From positions 7,130,001 through 7,194,000 of the forward strand of contig OZ020269.1 in the NCBI GenBank assembly GCA_963971225.1: a stretch of DNA of 64,000 bases. Reading direction: 5' to 3'. This document shows positions 12,539 through 26,500 of the stretch, piece by piece. The stretch comes from Melieria omissa (Eukaryota > Arthropoda > Insecta > Diptera > Ulidiidae). Each line of letters starts with the position of its first letter. Position 1 is the stretch's first letter. A program made the position numbers and the translations under genes. The notes beneath the pieces were generated by a model that did not search any database, was not told the DNA's origin, and worked only from the letters and a program-made list of their open reading frames with translations.

Positions 12539-12862
12539 ATGTGGCCGATACTGATGGCTTTACTGCGGCGTAATGCTGTTTACATCACGTTGCCGGTGGC
12601 GGCTGTCATCGGCTTCGTGGGCTACAATCTGGAGAGCCTGCTTTCGGACAAGTACACGCCCTACAGTAGTAAGTGCGCCGATTGTCTCCTCGACTGTTCA
12701 CTGTGGTGACTCCAATCTTGCATTTCAGAGTCCATACAAGAGAATCGGGCAGAACGCTTGGCCGGAGACGAGGTGCTGGAGCATGCAACGCAAGTCGAGA
12801 AATTGCATCTGACTATGAACGTGCTGGAGCGCAATTTGCCTCCGTCGCTGCAAAAGAAGTAG
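12539..12862 (+). CDS. SMIM12: SMIM12 homologue, small single-pass membrane protein
   Basis: Exons 12539-12668 and 12729-12862 join in phase (A|AG lysine) to 87 residues. The N-terminus MWPILMALLRRNAVYITLPV followed by AAVIGFVGYNLE matches the SMIM12 pattern (MWPVxWxxxRxxAPYVTFPVAxVxGxxGYxLE), giving one transmembrane helix at about residues 12-31. The second exon gives KSIQENRAERL and ends ERNLPPSLQKK, parallel to the family's ERREDRKL and its C-terminal NRxRP segment. Family length is about 92 residues, so this copy looks complete. Function is not established; the family is broadly conserved in animals. AATAAA near 12944 is a likely polyadenylation signal. Confidence 0.9.
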
Positions 12863-13089
12863 TGGAAGTGCATCTTCCATCTGCGTGTATTGCTTCGTTG
12901 TATGTTTGTTTTCTTGTTGCTATTATGTAAGTCTAAGTAGGCTAAAAATAAACTGCTCTGAGATATGATATTGGAGCTATGTATAAAGTGAATGGTATTG
13001 TGGGACATGAGCAACGCGGGAGGAAGAAAAAAAGTGCTGCATCCAAAACTTGAAGGATGAATACATGCACAAAATGCGCGAACGCCTTA

Positions 13090-13162
13090 CATCCCTTGCG
13101 GGGATCGAACCCGCGACCTTTGGATTAGAAGTCCAACGCGCTATCCTCTGCGCCAAAGGGAC
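13090..13162 (-). tRNA. tRNA-Arg (TCT)
   Basis: 73-nt cloverleaf on the minus strand. The acceptor stem pairs GTCCCTT with AAGGGAT, box A is TGGCGCAGAGG, the anticodon loop is CTTCTAA with anticodon TCT, and box B is GGTTCGATCCC. A T4 tract follows within about 20 bases for Pol III termination. No intron. Its body is identical to the copy at 13566-13638. Confidence 0.95.
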
Positions 13163-13565
13163 AAGTGCGGTCGAGCTGCTCAAAGCACTTTACAAATCCC
13201 AATGCCTTATTACAGTGTGCACACCTCTGGAAGAACTAAACTTTTTTTCTTATCAGTTAATCCGCTTTTCGCTACAAATATTTCATCAAAATTGCTTGCT
13301 ACTTTAGTAGTATGTGGCAACACCAAACAGCGCACACGACTTTGTATTTGCACAACTTGCCTGTGTGCTGAATTAGCGCAAGAATACATTTATTTATTTC
13401 CCTCGTTCTTGTTTGCTCTTTTGGTTATTGAATAAAAAAAACACACAAAAAGTATCTTACCACTTTAGCGTATATTAGATATGTGAGACTAGGAGAGAAA
13501 TATAAGGATGTTTTGTTATTAAATACAAAAGTAATCTGGGACGGTATTTTACTAAAATTATGCAA

Positions 13566-13638
13566 CATCCCTTGCGGGGATCGAACCCGCGACCTTTGGA
13601 TTAGAAGTCCAACGCGCTATCCTCTGCGCCAAAGGGAC
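13566..13638 (-). tRNA. tRNA-Arg (TCT), second identical copy
   Basis: Same 73-nt sequence and structure as the 13090-13162 gene, same strand, about 400 bp away, with unrelated flanks. A T4 tract follows on the minus strand. The sharp end of similarity at the gene boundaries argues for old duplication with homogenisation. Confidence 0.95.
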
Positions 13639-13889
13639 AACTGGTCAAATTTTGTCAAATGCCACTCACAATCCCAGTCAGTTGTCCATAGGGTGTCCCA
13701 TGTACACTGATTTCTTATACAAATATCAACACGGGGCAACTCACATAATTCACTTATTGACTTTGCATATCAACACAGCTGCGTTAGCAGAACAAATGTA
13801 CACCTCACCATGTGGGGAGAGCCATAAATTGAATGAGTGAATAAATTGAGTAATATTCTTTTGCAACTTGTAGACGTACACACAACACA

Positions 13890-13962
13890 GCCTCGGTGGC
13901 GCAGTAGGCAGCGCGTAAGTCTCATAATCTTAAGGTCGTGAGTTCGAGCCTCACCCGGGGCA
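13890..13962 (+). tRNA. Elongator tRNA-Met (CAT)
   Basis: 73-nt cloverleaf. The acceptor stem pairs GCCTCGG with CCGGGGC (one G-T), box A is TGGCGCAGTAGG, the anticodon loop is CTCATAA with anticodon CAT, box B is AGTTCGAGCCT, and the discriminator is A. The T-loop and acceptor differ from eukaryotic initiator tRNA (no AGCAGAGT/ATCGAAAC pattern), so I call it elongator. A T7 run follows at about 13968. Confidence 0.93.
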
Positions 13963-14594
13963 TATCTTTTTTTCTAACCTGCACATATTTTATGCGAAAA
14001 AGACTGTTCAAACATACCCGATCGTTATAGCTTGAACAATGCTTATTCAACTTTTGTCTGCAGCCTGATGTCCATCCAAAACTTTTGGTCTACCTTATTT
14101 TAGTTAAAATACAGTTGAACAACGACAAGCGTTGGTAACCCAAACTTCTAAGAACATTTGATAAAAATTTATTGTTTTCATAGCAAACATCAAACAAATA
14201 CTTTTCAAGGGCAATTTTTATAACTCTCGCGTTTTCATATTTCTTTCCTCTAGAAGGCTTACTTGTGCAAAGCAAGCAATAAAAAATGAGTTTGTTCAAC
14301 GAGCGTCATTAATAGAGAATTTTTCTGCTCTTAAAATAAACAAATTTGACGGGACATCGCTTCTAGCATCTAAAATATTTACGCCCGAACTTCAACTGAT
14401 CACACAACTCCCACCACCACAACTAATATTCACAAGCAATTCTCGCATTATCCTTCATAATGAGTACGCTTAAAATTTATTCCGCAAATTCTCCTCCAAC
14501 ATTCATCTTAACAAATTTCAATATTGACACTTAAGTCTAAGATAGCTTACTTAATATTGAACGAGTCCTTAATTATTTCCAGCTGCACATGTGC
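13963..14594. other. Between tRNA-Met and the Roc2 stop codon
   Basis: AT-rich sequence that should contain the Roc2 3' UTR (minus strand). No other feature recognised. Confidence 0.45.
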
Positions 14595-17500
14595 TCATTT
14601 GCCCATTCGCTGAATGGACCATTCTTGCTGGCATAGCGGACAGCGGTTGTTCTGCTTCACCCACAGCGACATACAGCAGTGATGGAACGAGTGATTGCAC
14701 TCGCCCCACACGACGACACAGTCCTGTCGTCCCAACACTTCGCGTTTGTTTTCTGCCTGGCAGCGCAAACAGGCATCTAGAATGTGAAAAAAGCATTTTC
14801 ATTACTATCTGTTATAGTGCGATTACTAATGAACGTTAACACATTTCACAGGTCAGCACCAAATAGCTGAGATGCCTGCGGGACAATTGACACTGAACTT
14901 CAATTAGGCGTGATTTGCACTGAGCGACATCTTACAAATGTGCATGTTCATCATATATATGTACATACGTAGTGGCACTGTCAACACCCACCCACATACT
15001 CGTACTACACACACACACACCCACACACATAAATGTCACACTCCTCGATGCACGTTTGCCAGTTGAGAGCGGGTCTGCCGACGAGGCCACCATGACGCAA
15101 ATGCCAGCCCACATTGCAATTGGCAAACAACACCGTCACATGATGTTTTGCTCGAGAACACACCTCCTCCAACTGGCCAGCTGGCTGCCGTATTTATAAC
15201 CCATGCAGCATGCACTTCGGTGGCAGCGAAAGAGGCTGCGGCTGCAGCTTCACATAAAAACACAACAATAGACACAAATGGCACTCATCAATCGAAATGC
15301 AACCAGCGTGTGTTAAAGTGGCACGTTTCTAGGCCACTGTAATGTTTTTCGAGATTTTCGCATTTTACTAGCATCGACTAGTTCCCCGAGCAACATGCAC
15401 ACTTATCAATAGGAAAAGTACTTACAAAGAAACTGTCAATTGTTACTCGTGTACAACTCAGAGTTAACATAAATTAGCACACAAAACTGTTGACTGTTGA
15501 CAGACGATTATCAGCATTACAAGTTCTCACTGTCAAAACCATTATTTCTGTTAATACGTGCGACAGTCCAAGAACGATCAATGAGTGAAACCCCCTACAG
15601 TTTTTATGTCGAGTTGGATCGACAAATATGTAAGCTTTCTCGTCAACAATTAAACTTTTACTCTCAGTGGTTTTAAATTACTTTACTGAAATTAACGTCT
15701 CAATACATAAGTTAAGTTTGCTGATACGCGTACATATGCTTCTATGTATGTAAGCAACTCTGACATGTGAACGACTTAAATCGCACAGAGTAAGGAATTA
15801 ACTGTCATTCACCGTTTATAAATCGCGACAAGGAACAAGACACATGCAAAACAAAACCCGCCAACGGAAGCCGAAAACAAATTGTTGAAAACAAAATTTG
15901 CCAGGTTCACTGACTCGCTACACCATTGAGGAGTGTTATTTTTCTCCTCAAACACAATTCGCGGAATTCCAAAGTGCTGACGATGACATGCGCCATAGCC
16001 AATAAACAAATAGTACGCATTAACCTGGGCTACGTAACCCGGGCCGACAGGCTGCTTATGCAGGTGCTTTCCGGCCACAAAACACATTCGACTCGAAACA
16101 CGAGTAGTTCTACAATTATTAAAAAATTTCGCTAATCCGACATGCCATACAGCACATCGCCTTTTCTGCGCACCGAAAAAGTGCTGCGTTCAGCATGCAA
16201 CTTTGCCAGCTCAATTTTTGAACGAACTGTGGGAATTTAACTTGAAACCGAGCCCACCAAAGAGGAAATGTTTTCCGAGTTACGCGGCACCCAAAATGCA
16301 AGCTCAGCGATTTGGTGCACTGACCTGAGTGCGTCACTCCAACAGATCGGCCGAGTGAACAGCAACGACAGCGCCCGGTGCAGCGCAGGTGGCAAAGTGC
16401 TCGAATTTATGCGCCACTTGCGTGCACTGCGCGGCAATAAGGCACGCTGACGCGGCCGAAGATCTCGCCAATTACACACAATATTCATATTTTTATTTGC
16501 GCCGATTGCTGGGCAATTTAGAAGCAATCAAGACAATCAATTGGCGCGCAAACACTGCAACGCAAAGCCACACAATTGCGTCAGGCATTTATGTAAGCGG
16601 CCCAGGCAGAAATTGACAGCAATACGCGAACAATTGGCAGCAGAGCACTGCACGCCCCAAGCGACGTAAGAGGCCGGCAAAAGCCCTTGGACGGTCGCAG
16701 TGCACTGAGATTCGTTTTGCCACAGCAACGCGAATCAGCCTTTCAGCGGCCGGCGAATGCGTCACCTTACGCCACGTCCTCATGCGGCGCTGACAATTTG
16801 CCTGCTACTAACAACATCTGAAAATTTCATCACTCGCATCGTCAGTCCACATCAGCCCAAACAGTTTCACCACTGGCTGAGCAATTCGCTCCGCACTGTA
16901 GCGTCGGTGCAATGCTTGGGCAGCGGCCGCAAACAGCAATGGAAGAAACTGCACTTGAAAGTCGCGCAATGTGCGCCAGTGCACGCGAGCATGTTTCTTG
17001 GCAATCCGGTTATTTGTGCCACATACAGCGAGCTGCGCGCAGCGCAAACGAGTATGTACGTGACGTCACGCACGAGGGGCCTGTCTAGCAGTCCGGCCAA
17101 TCGAGCGAGCATCACACGCCGCTTGCTTGCGCAATAAATAACCAGGCGATCGTCATTCTGCACGCCGCAGGAAAACCGCATTGCGGTTTGTTTAAAGCAA
17201 TCGAGTAAATGTGCAAGCCAACACCAATCCAGCCCTTTTGTCGCAACGTAAACAAGGCGATCGACTCCACCTCTGGCAAGGCGATTGTAGGTCCCAAATG
17301 TACACAAACGGGCACACATCCCCACACCCAAGTCCACCTTCATAATTGAATTGTTTGCCTGTCGACGTACCGTTCCGGCGTTCAGCGCGCCAATCGGCCA
17401 ATCGGCTGCACAGCTATGCAATCTAATTCGCTCCACTCGTCGCACTCCACTCGCACATGCTTCTCGTACGCGCTTTCTGCTTCGATGTAACATACTGCTG

Positions 17501-20500
17501 CCGCCTGTCCAGCGCGTCTTCATCGCGGTTGACAGTGGAAATTTTCCAAATAGGTTTTCTAATTATATCTCCGGCATATGGAAATTTTCCATGACTGCAA
17601 TCGATGCCGAATTTCGGCGTCGAACCGTGCACTTTCCGTGGCAAGACGACATGCAGACGCATTTTCCAGAAGATTCCACAACGCGCGTGAGAAGGGCAAA
17701 GGCATCCAAAACCGGCCGCCAGTGACTGCAACGCCACACAAATCCGCATACATTAGGGCCCACAACAACAACAACACTTAGCCATGCTCGATAAATGCAT
17801 ACTTTGGCGAAAACGACTTCAAGATCACGTTCGACACGTGTGGTGTAGTGCGGCGAGGTGGTGTTTCATTGTGAGCGTCGGCGTTGCCGTTGCCGTTGAC
17901 ATGCAATACATAACGAGCTTGCTTTGCATATCTTTGCAACGACTGAGTTTAAAGTTGAGGTACGGGCGTCGGCAATGGCTCGACAACGGTGCGCTGGGTG
18001 TCAGCAGCGAGACGTGTATCGTGTAACAGCGACAATGATCACTGTGCTCTACGAACTGATTAAGCGGTCACATCATAGGCCGCGCGATAGGCGACATACT
18101 TAGGTATGTGCATACGTTTGCGTCAATATAAACAAAACAATGTGCATTCAAACCATCTGGAAGACTTTAAATTGGCTCGGACTTTACGTGCGAGTGGGCA
18201 ACACATACGTATGAAGCGACAGGAAGCACTCAAGGGACAGGACTAAGATTGATCCGAAAAACCCAAATTGGCATGAAATCTTTGCAGATCTACTGATTCC
18301 ATAATCAGCTCACTTGCGGATCTACATCAGTGCGTTTTTCGATAGTACTTATCGCATACTCGTGCTAATGAAATACTAATCTTATTTTGGCACTGTATCA
18401 GTCGAATCGACTGGCATTAATATGTCAGGGTTAAAGTACCCCAGCCCCTCCCTCCATCATGCTTTCGGTTCGTAAACAGCACAAAACGGAATCGGTTCAT
18501 TCGTGTATTAAGTTTCAAGTCGTGAATCGCATGACACCAATGCCCTATTACTGTCGTGACAATCAAATATTTACGAATGGGCATTACTCGATTTTCGAAA
18601 GGAGCATTAGTTAAAAAGTCCTACAAGCACGAATGCTCATATTCTTCGCACACCTCTTTACTCAAGCAGTCAAGGTTCTATCTATACTGAACAACAGCCA
18701 GAAGCTCGGTTCGAGCTTTTCAATTACCAACTAGATCCGAAAACACTCTTCTGACTTCGTTTCACCAACTCTTCTAAACGAAAACGCACAGAAAAGCTGA
18801 ACTTTCTCCAGTTAAAATACAAAATGAACATTGCAAAACTAAGAAAGCTTCTGGCCATAAACAAGACCTGATAGCTTGGCCAACAGGTGAACAGCGTTGC
18901 GCAACGGCAACGCGCACGGCGCACATTATGCCAACGATACCACACACATGGCACGAGCTGGCAATATGATCGCCAGCAATTGTCAAAGTGCAATGCTATT
19001 GTCGAGCAAATTTCGCACGGCGACCGCGCACTGGGTGTAGGCGAAGGCCTCAGTGCCGAGCGGCGCACTAGCAACTATGGCTTTTTCGACATTTATCAGC
19101 AATTGCGGCAAAGTCACCCGTAGTGGATTACGCGGCACAACGTTCTCAAAGTCACCGGCAGCATGTAGGCTCTCACGCGAACAAGCGCACCTCGTCGTGG
19201 TGGACGGAAACGGGCGAATTATGACTTCTTGGGGCGGGTCCGACGCGGGCGAGCGCGGCATGGCGGTCTGAATGGCAGTCGTTGGCTGCATGGTAATGCT
19301 AAGCGGTGCGAGCGGGTGTTGCGTGTAACGGCCGGCGCGCCGTGTACGCCGGCTTCTACTCCGCCCCACTGCTTCTTCCCAGTACGTACGTACGTTTTAT
19401 CGTGCGATACTCAGCGCGGTACAAATGAACAACAAAAGCAGCAAATGCAGATTGCCATGTGTTCGCTTGACTGTTCGGCTGTTTGTGTACTTTTAGCTAA
19501 TCTGATTTGGAGTGGCGTATTGTGCGCGGCATTAAATTACGTGGTAAACACACGACTACACACACACACACGCGCAGAGTTAGACATAACGAAAACAGTA
19601 AACAATTGGCGGCAAGCGGAATGTCACCCGTTACACCACTAGCCTACACTTTTGACCATTTTATCGTCGTCACCCGCAGGCTTATTCACTTCAAGCGCAA
19701 ACAATTGCACTTAATTTTAGAGCTACGCATCAGCCGCCCAACAAGGCCGCACAAGGCAGCTCAGAGCTGAAACGGATCTCTCCAGCGGCCGCAATAAAGT
19801 CCTAACTGATTAATCATCGCTCAGCCTAAACCATTGGAGCTACAAACATGATTTCAAAGTTGGTGAAAATGCTCCAAATCAAAAATTATTCGGCAGATAC
19901 TTTTCATTTTTTCGAATATCAAAATCTAACGGGGTCAAAAAAACATGAATCGATTGGTCTATTGACTTTAAAGTTGGTGAAAACACTTAAAATCAAAAAT
20001 AATTGTACACATGTTTTAAATTTTTTTTAAATCAAAATCTGACGGTCTTACGATGGGTTACAAGTTTATATTTTAAGTTAATTTAAAAGTTTATATTTAT
20101 ATTTAAACTGAGTGAAAATGTTTCCAATGATAAATAAATCAGCACGTGTTTGAGAGAGAGAGTTTGTATTTGGGAAACATGATTTAAGGGGGGTAAGGGT
20201 TTACACTTTCGAAAAACCGAATTATTTTTTTTGTCTTATCTTATTGTTAAACATTTCAAGAACATATTCTCAAAATTTTAAGTCGATCGGAGCAAAACTC
20301 TTGAAGTTATGGTCTATAGTTAGTCCCCTGTCCTTTAGTGCAGTTCTCTTCTATCGCGTTTTTCTCAAAACTACTTTTTTAAAGTTATTTAAAAACTACT
20401 AAACCGATTCATTTGAAACTTGGTACACATTTTCTACATATAAAATATCTCCCCCCCAACGTTTAGTAAACAATTTTTTTTTTACATTAAGGGGGTTTCC

Positions 20501-23500
20501 CACCCACAAAATGGCGTAATTTTTCGTGGAAAATAGCAGTTTACACTTTAGATAGCCACCAAAAATTTTTAAATGAAAAAAAATCGGAGAACGTTGGGGG
20601 GAGCATTTGATAATACTTTGACTAAATTTTAATGGTTTTTGATTTCAGATAATTTCCGACCGAGATACAGTGATCACCGTAAATTGCATTTTTTCAAAGA
20701 CGTTCTGGGGCAAGCTCTGTCGCCGGCTTGTTTTGTAATATTTCTGCATGAAAAAAATTACAGAATATTGTTGAAAGTATGCTTAATAATGTACAAAAGG
20801 TTTAAATAAATTTGATCAATCCATACTTAAAAAAAAATTCATAAATAAAGTGGTTTTTTTTACGCTGAAACCCTTACCCCCGCCCCCCCTTAATAGGTTC
20901 AAATATGGTAAAAGCACGTCATAGGAGAAATAATTAGACAAGTATTTTTTTCTAAAGACCTGACGAATTCATTAAATGGCAGCTGGATTTATTGGACTTA
21001 TTGACTCCAAACTGGCATGCAAAGATTCCGGACCCTGCTAGTCATTCATATAATGCTATAATCGAATTGAGATGTAAATAAATTTGTACACGAATCGGTT
21101 TAAGTAATCGTAAGATTTAAAGCGAGTAGTTGATTAGAGTCTGTAGTCCAAGCCTGATATTGCAAACCATGTTAATCATCAGAGACTCATTGAATAAGAC
21201 AAGGTGTACCGCATAGAGTTGCGGTTTACTAAATTTTGACTACATTAGCTAATATGTTCTTTTTTTTCATTTCATTATCACTCCCAAGCATTGCTAAATA
21301 ATTTACCAACGCTCTGTGCTTTTAATAGCATTGATAAAAATAATAATTTTTGGTTGGGCGACTTTACATTAGTTCTCCACATAGCCAAGAGAGCCGGTTT
21401 CCACTTTTAAAACTTTCAATAAGTGATAAAATGACCCGAAATCAAAACTTTTTCTAAAAATCCAAATTACACCAGCCAAACCAAATCCAACCTCTCGAAT
21501 ATTACTTACGAATCGCACATTGGGAACGTGATCCAATGCAGAAATTTTGCATTTGCGGCAAAGTGCGAGCGCGCCACAAAAATTCCGCTGCGAGTTTTCA
21601 TAAAATCCAATTGAAGCCGGTCATGCAACTTTTTCGCTTGTGTCGAGTACGTTGGAGGCTCGTCCGTTGTTCGTATACGCAGAAGCTAACAGCACGTTTT
21701 CACGGTACATTGCGGTGCCTTGTGATTGTGCCAGTGCCCGCGGCTGTGTGCATTTGCCACTATGCATGTGAGTGCAAAACTCACACCGACACACACCGCC
21801 CAACAAGTAGATGGCAAAAACAAATAAAAGCGCGCAAGTGTATAGAAAAATGAAGCAACAAATGGAAACTGCAATGCAAACATGACGACGGGCGCATGAT
21901 GGCGCTGGCGGGCAGAGGACGCGGTGTCGGCGACGGAAACCGCAACGAATCTGGTTAGCGAATGGGCGAACAGAACGGGGCGCGGAGCTGCGATCTGGCA
22001 TCAACATGTGATTTTTTACACATGAAGAGATGCGATCTGTGAACTGCTAAATTTAGCCCTAGTCGTTTCGATTGCATCGAATCGAGTGTGAGCGCCTCCG
22101 CTTCGCTGCTATTCGCAAGAAGGTATTAAAATCGATGCCAACTCCAGCACTGTCAATTAGATAAATTACGTTAATGTATGTGACAGTCGTGAGTCGTTGT
22201 CGAATTGGCGTTTACGATGCCGCTGCAATGACAGTTTCGTATGCGTTAACTGCAACCCACAGAATGAAGAGAACGGAATCGACAGGCCAGCCAGCGCGAC
22301 CAATTAAAACCGATTATATGAGTGCAAACAATCCGTACAAACAAACGGTGGCACGGCGCATTGCTCGCGCTTATGATGCAACAGTCGCTCAAGGTTATGA
22401 AAGCAGGACCTCCGTCTGCCCTTTGGTGTCAGTAGCAGCGTTGAATTCGAGTTGGGGGCCGTGGTATTTCGGCTGCAATTCGGTGAATAGCTAAGTGATC
22501 CCGCTGGTCAACCGAGTCAATGTCGACTGAGCGGAAGACTGCACTCTGTGGTGCGCTGTCGGTTTCTCGCGCGCTCCCCAAATTTCTGCCCGCCAATCAA
22601 ATTGCCCACAACGCACGCAGGCGCTCCGCTCCCCGCCGGTGCTCGGGACGCTCCCCTGCTCTGGCTCTCTCTGCTCGCCGTGGTATACAGCACGTCGATG
22701 CTCGGCCTGCTCACACGCAGCGATCGGCCAGCGAAATGTGCTCACGCCGTGGAAATTCATTGAAAAAAAAGCTCCGTTTTCTTGCAACCAGAATGCGCGA
22801 GTGGAATGGCACGGCGACTATATAAGCGCGCTGTTGGCCGATCGCGTGCTTTAGTTCCACCGTGGATATATTTTCGACTTGAAAGTGGAAAAGGTAAAAG
22901 GCAGCAGGTGCTCGTACGTAGTGCACCTGTCGTTGTGTTGCGCAGTCGGTGGCTTAGAAGCCCTGATGGCTTGGCTAGTGTGTTCGGTGTGCGGGCTGTG
23001 GTGCAGTCTGGTCTAGTGATCGTGGCGGTTCATAAAAGTGACGACGCCAGTGGCGACGCATTTGCTGACGGATACGATATTTATGAAAAGTGCAAACGCT
23101 TCACAAATATTATTCATTATTCAATGTTTATTTTAAGTATTTATATGGCGTCTGGCTTCGTTGAACCTTTTGTGCTTTAAGTTTTTTTTTGTGCAAATTA
23201 TTGTTGGAAGTTGTGCATGTGCAACACTTCGAGTCGACAACATCTCGCAGAGCTGCAGAGCAAGCAACAACCTTTTAACTGGCCAATTTGCGTTTATTCT
23301 TATACAATATGATTTTTTATTTAAAAAATGTAAGTGCAACTGCATTTTCAGCGCGGCACTTTACGTAACGACTTGGATTCGATTCGAATGGCTGCATTGC
23401 CTTTCAGGGTGCAAAGCGGTCAGCGAAAGGAAAAAGTGGGCGAAAATCACAACTATTTCGTTTACATCAGACAGAGGCCGTGAATTTTATTATTAGAAAC

Positions 23501-26500
23501 AACAAAACATTTTTGGCGGCAGCGAAAAACATTCGGTTGTAAATGACCAGCGTGTGCTGTTCGATTGCTGAACGCAGCGCATCTGCAGCATCAACCAGCG
23601 ACGAAAGTGAAATTGCGAGGAATCGCGTGAACAACAAAATACAAAATATGGAAAAACTTTTTAAATGCAAAACTGTGCGCTGATTACAAGAACGCTAAGC
23701 AAAAGAAAGCATTATTTCAAATTCAAAATTCTCACAATTCCAATTTTGAATAAGTGCACCCGATCGACCACTACCACCAAAACCGCAAATGCAGCAGCAA
23801 CGCATTCGCTCTCTCACACTGTTGCGATTTCTCCTTGGCCACTGCACCACTGCAGAGCTAAGAGCGCAGCAGCAAGAGCGGGCACCACAAAATCATACAA
23901 TTACAAAATTTCCCTCCTATTCTTTCTCTTCCATTGTAGCTGAGACTCCAACCACGAAAGTGCAATACGTTACGTGTGTGGTGAATTTTAAACGAACTAA
24001 GGTGAAGTTCAAGTTTACGTGAACAAGTAAACAAAAACAGGAGCAGAACTAAATCAGGGCGCAAAGATAAGCCAATACAATGAGTGGCCGAGATAACCGC
24101 AACAGCGGCCACCAGCCACTAAGCAATGCAATGGGAAAAATTAAGGACAGACTCTCGAGAACCGTAAGTAGCGCTCGATGAGCTGAGGTTGACTAAGCAT
24201 TAAAATTGAATAAAAGGAGTTGTGTACGCGATATGACGGATACCATTACTGTGGATTAAAGGACTTTCAATATCATTATTTTTGATAGCTAAATCAGATA
24301 ATTTATACAGACCTCGATTCAAAAGATCTAACTTTGTTGCATATGTCTGGCTGGATGTCACTAATGCATTGAAATATTGGGTTTCATAAACCAGCCACTT
24401 AACGTAGCCCCACAGAAAAAAGTGTTTACCATTTCTTGCTGTGCTGAGAAGACAGAGACTGAAGTACTTAAAAAGTACTTCATTTTTAGTATTGGATAGA
24501 ACATCGAATTCATCACTAGAAACTAATCTAAACTAGAAAACAATTAGAAATGTGAGCAATTTGTTAAACTAAATACCTCCCTACTTTTGAAAGACCACTT
24601 TCAAACATACATGCGAACATTGCTTCTATTGTATCAATCGTCTTCATGGCTACTGATAAGACAAAAAACGTATTCGACAACAAATGGCCGACAAGAAATA
24701 GTTTCTTTCGAGTTGGAAGAAACGCACATTTACACATTTAAACATGTTTTTCAACCAATCTGCTTCTCTGTATGCCGCAGTTCTTGTGCAGAGCTCTACT
24801 TTGCTCGGTAGACTTGGGGAAAAAATTATTATTCCGCAGTGTAATTACTTATACATTCAATTACTGATCAATAGCAAAACAACTCACACCTACATGAGAC
24901 TGAAGTTCACAATTTTCAATTTCAGGATGAACCCACCTACCAGCGTGTGGATATCGGCGCAGATGGATTATCCACATCAAATACAGCTACCAGTTTGGAT
25001 ACAATCTTGCCCGAGGATCCGTTCCTTTTCCCACAACAACCCCCACCAACCACAAATCCGGCACGTTTCAATCCCCTCGAAGCGCCACTGCAATTCGGCC
25101 CCATCATTGAAGCTGACGACATTAATGCACCGCCGTTGCCGGTAACAAATCCCATTGTGAAGGCCAGCGGCAGTCAGGATTTCGCCCCACTCCCGCCACC
25201 TCCCTCCTCACAACACAGCCACCGCGATCACCATCATCGCAGCATAGTGTCGCTGCCCAACGAGGAGCTGGCGCGAAGCAAGCAGTCACTTAAGGGGTCG
25301 CGTGTCTCATTCGAGAAGAAGTCAGCGGACAGCAGCGATGAAGACAGTTTCGAGGACAAGCGTTCCGGCTACCAGCAACAGAAAACGGTCAGCGTTGACC
25401 ACAAGGGCATACTGAAGGTAGGTGCACATGCATAGATACAAAACAACTACTTTTCATTAATTTTTATGCCACAGGACCTTAAGCACATTTTGGCTAATGA
25501 CAACCGACGACAGTTCCAAGCCAAAAAGCATGTGTCACTGGATGTTAAAGGCACGCGATTCCTGCAGGATCTCCTCAAAGACTCATCGTCCGAAGAGGAA
25601 TTTCGAAAGAACCGTCGAGAATTTCAAGGCCGCAAACACCAAAGCCTTGATCCGCGCGTCAGTTTCAAATTGGAGAAGGTGCTGCAAGGCTCCAGCACCG
25701 ACAGCGATGAAGAGCCCGATGATGTCGAACACAAACGTCTAATACACCGCCCGAAGGACATTACCAAGCCTGTCATTATTGACCTCAAAGACTTGGAGAG
25801 CGAAAGTGAAGAGGATTATGTGTCCACGCGGCAGAGTTTCCAGCAACAGCGCTCCATCAGCACAGACTCGCGCAAAAGGTAGACGATACACTGCGGCGCA
25901 TGCTGCTGAGAACAATTTTGCAAATAAATGTCGATTTTTACAGCCACCGCCTGCTCGAAATGGACGAAATAGGAAGAAAGAAAAACGAGAATCTTCGCAG
26001 TGCAGTCCCATTTGTACGACAGATCACAGAAGACGGAAAGCCCAAATTGGAAGTCTACAGGCCAACCACAAACCCCATTTACATATGGACACAGGTATGA
26101 AGGCAAGACCACCCACCGTATTTGTAAAATTGAAAGCATCAAATGTTCTCTCAGTTGATGATTGTGTATGTTTTGTTTTAAGAATGAAACGCACAATGGC
26201 ACATTACAGTAGAACAGTAGAAGTAATTAAATGAAAACACGTGACGTTTGATTTTTTTCCAATTTAAAATTACATTACTTCATTAAAAATTCGCTACCCA
26301 ACCGTTTTCACTAAAGAATTTCAAGTTGATTTTATAAAAATTCAATACCATTTGTGATACTAAATGTATTCAAGAAAACGCGCACATTATTTAATAGTGC
26401 AGCGTTGTATAGAAACAATTTCGGTTTTTTTTTTCTTTTTTATACAAGTACATAATACTTTTGTTATACATATGTATTATATACATAAACATATAACGAC

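Noticed and set aside
15001..15030. CA-rich tract considered as a regulatory or recombination element
   Set aside because: Ordinary microsatellite; no further evidence.
16867..17523. 218-codon minus-strand open frame
   Set aside because: Long, but in a GC-richer stretch with overlapping frames on both strands, no domain, no splice or start context; likely chance.
18983..19369. 128-codon minus-strand open frame with an adjacent frame at 18724-19074
   Set aside because: Not recognised, no conserved motif, and lies inside the Roc2 intron without splice support; left unannotated.
21621..22007. 128-codon minus-strand frame with a hydrophobic segment
   Set aside because: Hydrophobicity comes from a low-complexity TG-rich stretch; no family resemblance.
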